Assembly: GCA_928212115.1 (NCBI GenBank)
Contig: CAKMRJ010002223.1
Location: forward strand, 312,847,759 to 312,911,758
Direction: 5' to 3'
Origin: Lactuca virosa
Lineage: Eukaryota; Streptophyta; Magnoliopsida; Asterales; Asteraceae
Length of the DNA stretch: 64,000 bases
The notes beneath the pieces are model-generated. The model did no database searches and was not told the DNA's origin. It saw nothing but the letters and a program-made list of their open reading frames with translations. The translations under genes and the position numbers were made by a program. Positions 56,121 to 64,000 of this stretch are shown here, one piece after another; position 1 is the stretch's first letter; the number at the start of each line of letters is the position of its first letter.

Positions 56121-57125
56121 GATCTGGTTGCAGTGAAAACAAATCAAGCCCTTCTTGGGCCAATCCCTGCTCAAGTGACCCTGCTGGCCACATGCACAAC
56201 ACCCTGAGCCCGCTATCCGACAAACCCCACTGTGCGGTTTACCGCACTTGGCACACCAGCCACGACCCTGCTGGCCCCTATTGGAAGAATCTGAGGTCTT
56301 AGGCTTTTTAGCCTGACCTACTGCTGTCTGTGCCTGCTCAGGCTTCCGCTTGGTGTGGAAGTCCAACTCCATCTCCCGCTCACGGGCCTTCTCCACAAAC
56401 TCATTCAGGGTTTTTCACCCTGTGAAGCTCACAAACTCACGGATATCATCCCTCAATGTGGAATGATACCTCGCCCTCCTCATGTCCTCATTGGTAGCAT
56501 ACTGTGGGATCAACAATGCTCGTTCCCGAAACTTGGCGATGATCTCCGCCACAGTCTCGGTGGTCTGCTAGAGCTCCTAGAACTCCCTCACCAACCGCTG
56601 CACCTCAATAGCTGGTGAAAACTCCAAATCAAAATGCCTAACAAACTCGGTCCTTGCCATCTCAGCCACACTGGCTGCTCCCACCTGGCTAGTCACCTCT
56701 CCCCACCAGTCTCGGGCTCTATCTCGCAACATATATGAAGCAAAACCCACCTTTACCGCATCAGGGCAAGAACTCGTGCGCTGGGCATTCTCTATGTTCG
56801 CCACCCAGCATCGACTAATAATGGGGTCCCTGACCCCAAAAAACTCTGGTGCCCCAGACGCCTTGAACTCCCAGAACGAGGGAGTTCGGGCCCTGACCTG
56901 GCCTGCAGCAATCACGACATTGAATTCCCTGAGCCTCTCCTCCATGATATCCATCATACCCTCCTTGACCGTCCCAAAAATCACTGGGGTAGCATCAAGG
57001 ATGCCCCTCGTAACCTCGGCTGCAATGAGCTCACACAGCCTCTCATCAATGTGCTCGGTACCATCGCCCGACCCAGATCCGAATCTTGATCCTTATCCCC
57101 CAGCTCCATGTCGTGTCACCACCAT
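56121..57125 (-). pseudogene. Element D gag pseudogene, cut by A2
   Basis: Gag begins MVVTRHGAGG at 57125, with a TAA as codon 11. The capsid part (56984-56577) has TPSFWEFKASGAPEFFG and LRDRARDWWGEV. Two TAGs occur in REF*EL*QTTET, where related Gag proteins have Gln, and a TGA lies near 56418. The C-terminal part has CAKCGKPHSGVC and CCACGQQGHLSRDW (last Cys changed to Trp). The frame ends at 56121 inside a further knuckle, where the A2 LTR begins. No pol follows on the other side of the A array. Confidence 0.85.
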
Positions 57126-57796
57126 ATTAAACTGCAATGTCATAAGCCATAATGATTAGGATATCCCAATAAGGGATCTTCCCACACCGGTCCTCCTTAT
57201 AGCTTCCAGATCTAACATTGGTTCGGGTACAGGTCCTGTGCTTTCAGTCGTAAGGGCCCAATACTACCTTCCATACCTACCTATACCTTCCCCAAGGGTC
57301 TACCTGATAACTCCAATTCGTCCCAAAACAAATCATATCCCATAAACTACCGCATAGATCGAATCCTAGGCTATCCTAAGATTTGCTCTACCCACATCAA
57401 TCAGACCAATCATAACAGGTTGCCTTTATGCATGCAAATTATACACAGAAAAGGATCAAATAGACTTTTGAATAATAGATTCTACCCTACGACCACAACC
57501 AGACAAGGAACAAGAAATAAGGCCAAATCAATCATTCTAAGGCTATAAGCTCCTAACCGTATATAACTTTAAAATCATACACATAGCAAGATCCATACGA
57601 TTATCATAACTCAAATATCAGTATAACATGGCTAACATATTGGGAACTACTTACTTGGCTCGGCCGATCACGCGCGTTGCACTCTCTTCTTTTCCACTCT
57701 TAAAAGTTTTTATCTTTTATTTTTGAAAACAATTTTACCATTTCCTTTGTTTGAGTCCTGACACACCCGAAAGTGTACCTGAATCCCTCAAACCAA
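57126..57796 (-). mobile_element. Element D leader
   Basis: This is non-coding, with an acceptor-like TTGCAG ending at 57132 close to the gag ATG and a weaker donor-like ATG|GTAAAA at 57738. It shares the 'ggaaggtagtat' block with C and the primer-proximal block with A. Confidence 0.5.
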
Positions 57797-57809
57797 GGCT
57801 CTGATACCA
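57797..57809 (-). other. Element D primer-binding site (tRNA-iMet)
   Basis: On the - strand it reads TGGTATCAGAGCC, three bases inside the LTR. Confidence 0.95.
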
Positions 57810-57812
57810 ACT

Positions 57813-59693
57813 TGTAACGACCCAATTTTCAAAAGAAAATTTTCATTTTTAATTAACCAAAATACTTTCCACAAACCATGAAATCCCAAATACAGTTGTT
57901 TTCAAATTCGTAACAATAACAATTTTATTTCAAATCATCAGAGTGTCCCATAAAAACGCTTGAGAGAGAGTACACGCCGCGCCATCAAGCCTTGCCCTTG
58001 CCCTTGGGTTCAGATGTACCTGAAACAAATCCACAAACTGTAAGCTAATGCTTAGTGAGTTCCCCAGAGCATACCCCACACACAATCCACATAACACATA
58101 TCATATTAGCTATAAAAGCTACATATATCACATAAGCCATGCATACAAACATATAAGGATGTCGTGGGCTCCTCCCACGGTCTTACTCCAGGATGCCATG
58201 GGCTCCCCCACATGGTCTTTAGCTGGAAAGCCATGGGCTCCCCCTCATGGTCTTACATCCAAGTGTCATGGGCTCCTCCGATGGTCTTTACTTGAAAAGC
58301 CAAGGGATCCCCCACATGGTCTTACATCCAAGTGCCATGGGCTCCCCCATGGTCTTCCCTACAAGTATCATATATATAGCTAGCATAACACCAAGCATAA
58401 CTAACTATCATACCACATATCTCCACATCAATGAGTAAACCACATATCACAAAATGGGCCGGCCTTGGTGCCTTTGACCTATTGGTATGGTGAGGAGACT
58501 CACCTCTCGAATGCTGAACTGACAAGCAAAGATCAGATAAATCCCACACACTGCTCTAACTCAACCGCCTATAATCATCATGTGATTAACTTGTCACAAT
58601 CCCGAAATACCATAATCATCCTCAAAGTCAACCCTGGTCAAAGTCAAGGTCAACAGTGAAGGTCAACAGTCCATGTTGACCTCAAATCGTTGAGTGCATC
58701 CATCAACTCGTCGAGTTCCTCCCGAGTCCATTCCACTAAATCCCGAGTCAATTTGCCGAGTCACCTAAGTGACTTGTCGAGTTCATCAAATGTCCAGAAG
58801 ACCAAAATTTCATGCAGACCAAAACTCTAATCCTTCACCATTCATTCAGAATCATGAAAACGGGTAAACCCATTCGACTCGTTGAGTCGACTAAGGGACT
58901 CGACGAGTTCCTTCAGTCCTTTTGTGTTCATTCCATTCCAGTGGGATCTAAGGTCCCAAACTTCAGATCCAACCTCCCCTAGTGTAGTTACCACGTAAAG
59001 TTGCAAACTTTACGTGCATGCAAGGCCTCACAAGGCTAAAACATCAAAACTACGCTTCCTATAAGGTTTTAGTGCATGGAATGGGCCTAAGTTGGATAAA
59101 GTGAGCAACTTTATGTCATTGAGGACCTAGAGATGTCCAGATCTGGAACCATATCCTTGTGATAAGTCCAAATCCGAGTATGACATCCTTTTTGGCACCA
59201 AAAGTGACCATTTACTTCAAAGAAAAGGGATCTAAGCAACTAAAGATCAAGATAGTGACTTTATACCTCAAGATGGTTGCCAATACAGAGTAGATGTCGG
59301 ATCTACTACTTCTCTCCTTGCTCCTTCTTCTTCAAGCTTCAAAATCCTTTACAACCACACAAAAATCACTCTCAAAAGCTCTCTCTCTCTCTCTCTCTCT
59401 CACTCAAGAAGGTGCAAGGCTCAAAGTAGGGGTTCTCTGGCTGTAGGAACGATATAAGAGGCTGTAAATGAGCCATAAGTTCTTTAAATAGGGTACAAAC
59501 CCCCGAAAATTAGGGTTTCTCTTTACAGTGCCTACTCGTCGAGTCGGGTCCTCCGAATCGTCGAGCAGGTCTGAAGTCCCGCGTCCTTATAGTAACCTCT
59601 ACTCGACGAGTTGGAGTTCCCCAACTCGCCAAGTCCAAGCACAAAACCCTAAAAACTTAGATAATTTAAATGATACATGGAACAGATGTTACA
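57813..59693 (-). mobile_element. Element D 5' LTR
   Basis: The + strand reads TGTAACGACCC...AACAGATGTTACA. It contains a TTAAATA box near 59483-59490, ACTCG-CGAGT words at 58685-58910 and 59535-59635, and the stem-loop at 58992-59016. A predicted intron (58503 to 58020; donor GAGAG|GTGAGTC, acceptor GTTTCAG|GTACATC) holds an array of CCATGGGCTCCCCCACATGG-like units at 58150-58365. A (CT)n run lies at 59380-59402. Confidence 0.8.
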
Positions 59694-60473
59694 TGTTAGG
59701 TCGGTATCCTGGTATATAGGATGATGCTATGTTAGTGACCGGTTAGGTCGGTATCCTGGTATATATGATGATGCTATGGTTAGTGATCCGTTAGATCAGT
59801 ACCCTGGTTATAGGATGATATTATGTTAGTGATCTTTTAGATCTGTATGACTATCTGTACATGCTATCTAGCGTATGATATTTATGTGCACATGATTGTT
59901 TGATTGGGGGATGGGTTGAGGCGGTCATGCTTTGTGCTTGTTCCAACATACCCTAGGGCGGACCGGATAGACTGTAGACCTGGTTAGGGCATACTAGTCA
60001 AGCCGAAGGCCCGGCGAGCTAAGGCTAAAAAGTAATTTATGAAAAATTCACTTTTTACGTTACGCGGTGCTGTGCCGGTGTAGTCGTAAAACTTCGACGG
60101 GTCATAACATTCTTCGTTATAACTCAGATTTCAGCGTTCTTTATATGTACGGAACCCTTGTGACATATATTATAACTTGGTTAAGATTATTCCTTGTTGT
60201 GAGAACAAGGATCTGATTGCGCAGGGACAAGGCTCGAAAACTCAAACCTTGAGTTAGTGCTTAAGATCAATGTCTGCTTCAGATTAATAGTTCCAGTCAA
60301 GTCAGGCAAGACTGAATATAAGAATCAACAAAGTACTTCAAGATTAAATATAAAACTATGAATATGATCAAGTAAAGACAACAAATGAACACATGGAATG
60401 TTTGAAAGAATGATTTGAGAGAAAGGTGCAAGTGAAGTAAATGTGAAAATGTCTATCTTTGGTGGAACAATCA
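59694..60473 (+). repeat. Fragment of another LTR-like repeat with 47-bp units
   Basis: About three units of 47-48 bp beginning 'gttaggtcggtatcctgg' lie at 59695-59850. After them comes non-coding sequence with blocks such as 'ttcgacgggtcataac', common in plant Ty3 LTRs. It is bounded by D on the left and copia F on the right, so both ends are lost. No gene is seen. Confidence 0.5.
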
Positions 60474-61248
60474 TGTTGGATTTTGTGTCTAAGCCCATAA
60501 CTATAATTGGGATGTACTAGACCTGATTGTAGCATGGTCCTTTTGAGTTGCCTTCATCAGTGCAATTTGATAGGATGGACTTTGAGAATAAGGTTATTTG
60601 TGATTTATTAATATATTATAAGTATAATATATTAATTGAGAAATCATATTATTTAATTAGTATTGATCAAGAATTAATTTGGAATTAATTTTATGATCAA
60701 AAGAGACTAATTAAATATATGGGGATTGATTATGTAAATCAATGATTCTTATAGTGTGGGCTAATGATCCATGGTTATTTAGGATGTGCTAAACCAATGA
60801 TATAGTCCATGGAGGTCTAACCCATGGAGCCTAAGTAATATGAAAGGTCATTAGGGTTTTCAAGGTGTAACCCTAGCATTTGCAACACTATAAAAGGAAC
60901 CCCTCATGGACAAAATCGGTTACACCATTATACCCCATTCATTCTAAGAGAGTGAAGTTGATTTTGTGCTAAGTAACTTATTCTCTCAAGCCTCCTTTTG
61001 CATTTGGTGTTTGTGAACCATTAGAGGCATCACACTTGAGGTGCTTAAGCTTTTGAACGCCAAGAACTACAAGTCCTACTAAGAGGTAAGTTATCTAACT
61101 AGTTGTATTGTTCAATTGTTCAATTGTATGCTAGTTAGGGAGAATGCTTTGGAAAAATTGAAAATGCATGTATAATTAGAGAAAACATAGATCCAAAGCA
61201 TTTAGGGTTGCATGTGCACCATAGGAGTGTTATAGTGCTCAAAACACA
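60474..61248 (+). mobile_element. Element F 5' LTR
   Basis: It starts TGTTGGATTTTGTG and ends about ...AAAACACA. TATAAAA lies at 60889-60895, and the 'ccattagaggca' block follows. Donor AAGAG|GTAAGTT (intron starts 61086) is a near-perfect plant 5' splice site. The exact LTR end is uncertain by a few bases. Confidence 0.8.
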
Positions 61249-61252
61249 ATAG

Positions 61253-61265
61253 TGGTATCAGAGCC
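61253..61265 (+). other. Element F primer-binding site (tRNA-iMet)
   Basis: TGGTATCAGAGCC lies just after the 5' LTR. Confidence 0.9.
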
Positions 61266-61343
61266 TAGGGTTGTCTTCTGTTATACTTGATGCTTGTTAT
61301 TTTTCAAAGTTAAAAAAATGGAATTTTTGGCCTCTGACTGATG

Positions 61344-61425
61344 AACTCGCCGAGTCCACTGGCTGACTCGATGAGTCCACTCAGTAAGAGGGCAACTTGG
61401 CAAGTCAATTCATGCACTCGACGAG
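61344..61425. repeat. ACTCGNCGAGT-type words in F leader
   Basis: Words such as ACTCGCCGAGT, ACTCGATGAGT and ACTCGACGAGT occur within 80 bp, shortly after the primer site. The same motif family occurs in the LTRs of Ty3 elements A and D. Confidence 0.8.
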
Positions 61426-61934
61426 TTCATGGCCCTGGTTACAGAATTTCGAGTTTTCTTGGCGTTGATTGGATTGGAATCACTACTACAAACTGTTTTA
61501 AATCATTAAATCTGTTTTTTATGATATGGTAGTGATTATGATCATCCAATCACACGATAATTCTCATAGTTTTAAGATAATTGTTGATTTATATGATAAA
61601 CAAAGTTGCTTGCAAAATGTTGACTAGATATTATCTTGTTTATGAGTTTAGTTAGATCAAATATTGAATTATTTGATAATTTTAGTTGTTAGAAATTGAT
61701 ATAAATGAGTTTTAATGACCTCCATAACTTGTCCTCAAGCTATGGAAAACGAAAGGTCTCATCTTTAAAATTGTATTAAACTCATAATTTATTAATACTA
61801 AGAGTTTTGACAAGTTTCAAAACTTGCCCTCAATTTTTGGAATTTGTAAAGTCTCACTAATGTAACTTTAATTCCAAACCCTAGAGTTTTAAAAGTTAAA
61901 ATTCAACCCTTATACTTTATAATATTATAAATTT

Positions 61935-61936
<2 letters not shown>

Positions 61937-62010
<74 letters not shown>

Positions 62011-62019
62011 GTATGTATA
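61937..62019. repeat. AT/GTAT microsatellite
   Basis: (AT)n is followed by (GTAT)n within the F leader. Confidence 0.95.
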
Positions 62020-62033
62020 CGAGAAGTCAGTCT

Positions 62034-62714
62034 TATCGTTAGTAGACCTCATTCACGAAGCCGGTCTATAAGGGGGGTATAAGGTTACTGCCTATAAAAT
62101 GGTGCTTTAATGGGTGTCCACTCTCACCCACCGCTTTCTTGACTGGTGTAGGGTCGTTAGCCGAACGGGTAGGATAGGACATTAATTCTCATTCAAAGTA
62201 TATTGATAAATATAAAGTAACTAAACTTTTCTTAAATTCCCAATCTTAGTTACTTTAGGAAAATGTGAAAATGGTGCTAATCCATGAAGTTACACTTTGC
62301 ACCTTGTTAAGTCGTTAGTGGAGCATGTGTGGTTAACCGGCACACTAATCTGGGATTGACAGTGTGTGGCAAAGGGTAGCTTGATGTTAATCATAGATCA
62401 ATGGAGCGTGTGTGGTTAACCGGCACATTGATTAGGTGAATTGTAACATTGAGTGTACCAAGTTAATTTGCATGGTTATTCACACCTTGTTTGTGATCCT
62501 CGGCATCCCAATCACAAACTTGAAGGGCACAATCGAGATTTAAACATGCCATTGAAAAGTTCAATGAATCTCAAAGGATCTAGGAATTTCAATCCAATTA
62601 AAACTTAATAATCTATTTCGTTTTTCATGGTAGAAATTGGTAAATCGTCATTTACCTACCTTCAAATATTTTACAATTGGATTATGGCATCCGTATTCAC
62701 AATTGTAAAATATT
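62034..62714 (+). ncRNA. Conserved structured leader of element F
   Basis: This is homologous to 22373-23037 of E. Palindromes with core GGTTAACC lie at 62326-62345 and 62408-62428. Hairpin 1 (62490-62498 with 62512-62520) has nine Watson-Crick pairs and a 13-nt loop identical to that in E. Hairpin 2 (62665-62679 with 62700-62714) is a perfect 15-bp stem with ATGGCATCC in the loop. Confidence 0.55.
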
Positions 62715-62796
62715 GTGTTGGGTCCTAGCCTTAATATTTCGTTTTGGGCGTTATATTAAGGACTTAAATCAACTAACTTGAATTTCTCCCTTGTAG

Positions 62797-63483
62797 ATGT
62801 CTAGTTCAGACAACTATGGTCTTTCCGAATCTTTTGGAAAAATCTTTCCACATGAAGATGATATTTCACAATATCATACTTCACTTCCTCCACCTCCTCC
62901 AATTATTCTTCCTGACCCACAAGTTCGAAGACTTGAAAAGTTCAAGGTCACTCAAGCCCTATTGGCTAGTAAACACTAAGATGGAAGGTCTGTGTGTGCG
63001 TATGTCTTGGATATGAAGTCACACATTGACAAGCTGGGAATGTTGGGTGTCATTTTCCCGAGGAAGTTGGCTGTTGACTTGGTTCTTCAGTTACTTCCCG
63101 AGTCATATAGTCAGTTTGTTAAAGACTACTATATGACAGACCGCGACGTGACCCTTATTGATCTTACCTATTTGCTTATTGTTGCTGAATCAACAATGAT
63201 TTGGCGCAATGATCAAACAAATTTGATTGGAAGATCTACTTCCCAAGCTGCCATGGACATAGGCAATGATATAGATAGTCTAGAAAATATCCTTTCTCCT
63301 ATGGGAAGGGAATCGGCTATGGTCAAAAGATTTGACCATAAGAGAAAAGCCAGTTCTGAGATAGTTCCATGTGCAAATGCCAAAGAGTCCACTTGTTTCT
63401 ACTGCCATTTGAAGGGACATTGGAAGCGAAGCTACCCTGAATACCTGAAAGATCTAAGAGAAGGTAAAGTCAAAAAGGTTTGA
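62797..63483 (+). pseudogene. Element F gag pseudogene
   Basis: Copia gag begins MSSSDNYGLSESFGKIF with a Pro-rich stretch. TAA at 62977-62979 interrupts an otherwise continuous frame (ALLASKH*DGRSVCAYVLDM). The rest has KLAVDLVLQLLPESYSQF and a zinc knuckle CFYCHLKGHWKRSY in which the final Cys is Tyr. The frame ends at TGA after KVKKV, where an extra G seems to shift it. The ATG follows the predicted acceptor directly. Confidence 0.8.
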
Positions 63484-64000
63484 CTCTACTTCAGGTAAAT
63501 CCACTATCTAACTCTATTAAGTTCGTATTTGGAGATTCATAATACATGATGTGATAAGAATATATTTTTGATGTTTTGTAGGATCGAAAAGAAAGGAAGC
63601 TTAAATATTAGCATGCTGAGTCTGATCGCGAAGAGATGGATTTCAATCGCATGGTTCGATGATTAGATTTTTGAGCTGCTGCTTAGGAGTTATGATAGAT
63701 TGCTTAGAAATATGTAGTAACATAGTTTTCATTTCTGATTGCATTGTAAGGAAAAGTTTTTCCGCACCTTTTATAAATAAATAAAATTTTGATTTTTTAT
63801 CTTATTTTATATTTCCTTGCAATGACATATGTGAAAATTGATATTTGTATTTTTAGCAATATGGATTTGATTCTTTCGTTTGTGGTAGTGTCTAAATTTA
63901 CCAAATAAGGAAAGATTCTCATCACCCAAGTTTCAATTGGATAGAAACTTGGAATCATGCAACTTGTTTTGTATGATGAATGAGAACCTTCATATTTGGG
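63484..64000 (+). mobile_element. Element F, non-coding after gag
   Basis: No copia protease motif or other domain is seen in any frame. A TTTTGTAG acceptor-like site lies near 63580. The remainder is AT-rich. Confidence 0.4.

Larger units (their letters stand above)
61086..62796 (+). other. Predicted leader intron of element F
   Basis: The donor in the LTR is GAG|GTAAGT. The branch point is CAACTAACTTG and the acceptor TTTCTCCCTTGTAG, ending exactly at the gag ATG 62797. The interval is 1,711 bp and includes the primer site (61253-61265) and structured leader. Confidence 0.55.
60474..64000 (+). mobile_element. Copia element F (5' part; runs off the window)
   Basis: The order is LTR, iMet primer site, long leader, gag. 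It is related to E in LTR start, first exon and leader but clearly a different family. From 63481 to 64000 I find no protease, integrase or RT, so either pol lies further right or F is a non-autonomous derivative. Confidence 0.8.

Noticed and set aside
58048..58438. 111- and 63-residue open frames with HGLTSKCHG repeats
   Set aside because: They translate the CCATGGGCTCCCC array in the D LTR.

Overview
This window is intergenic, retrotransposon-filled DNA of a flowering plant. I see one ordinary host gene: a five-exon LONGIFOLIA/TRM-type gene at 14892-18219 on the + strand. Almost everything else is LTR retrotransposons, their solo LTRs and remnants, nested in one another, plus two MITE-like elements and microsatellites. 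Plant-style GT-AG introns, tRNA-iMet and tRNA-Asp primer sites, chromodomain-bearing Ty3 elements and a LONGIFOLIA homologue indicate a eudicot. The recurring ACTCGNCGAGT motifs remind me of lettuce and related Asteraceae repeats; that assignment is inference.

Layout. 1-4053: Athila-like Ty3 element on the - strand (broken ORF1, tRNA-Asp primer site, one LTR). 4054-9381: decayed copia element G (+) carrying a Ty3 solo LTR (4763-6530) and ending in its 3' LTR (8495-9381). 9863-11808: Ty3 LTR (+) with a copia LTR fragment inside. 11809-14891: AT-rich spacer with two MITE-like elements. 14892-18219: the LONGIFOLIA-like gene. 18601-30050: Ty3 element C (+), split by complete copia element E (20941-28892). 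30051-56120: two Ty3 chromovirus internal regions (A1, A2; - strand) joined as LTR-internal-LTR-internal-LTR, with another Ty3 element, B (+, 38246-47251), inside the middle LTR. 56121-59693: gag and 5' LTR of Ty3 element D (-). 59694-60473: fragments of a further repeat. 60474-64000: the 5' part of copia element F (+).

No element is coding-intact. Stops and frameshifts are present in Athila, A1, A2, B, C, D, E and F, although E has nearly identical LTRs and so moved recently.

The most interesting signal is a shared RNA-processing layout that the coding annotation does not show. (1) Copia LTRs carry a strong 5' splice site, and in E and F a branch point, pyrimidine tract and AG end directly at the gag ATG. 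Splicing would therefore remove the primer-binding site and a leader with conserved hairpins. (2) Several Ty3 LTR families carry GAG|GTGAGT paired with a conserved TTTCAG|GTAC acceptor block; in most families the region between holds a family-specific repeat array. (3) In Ty3 elements A1, A2 and C an exactly 67-bp intron separates gag from protease, and its removal restores the usual protease junction. (4) A perfect 11-bp stem-loop in three Ty3 LTR families keeps its pairing through compensatory changes. Together these suggest that splicing separates translated gag/pol messages from packageable genomic RNA in these families.
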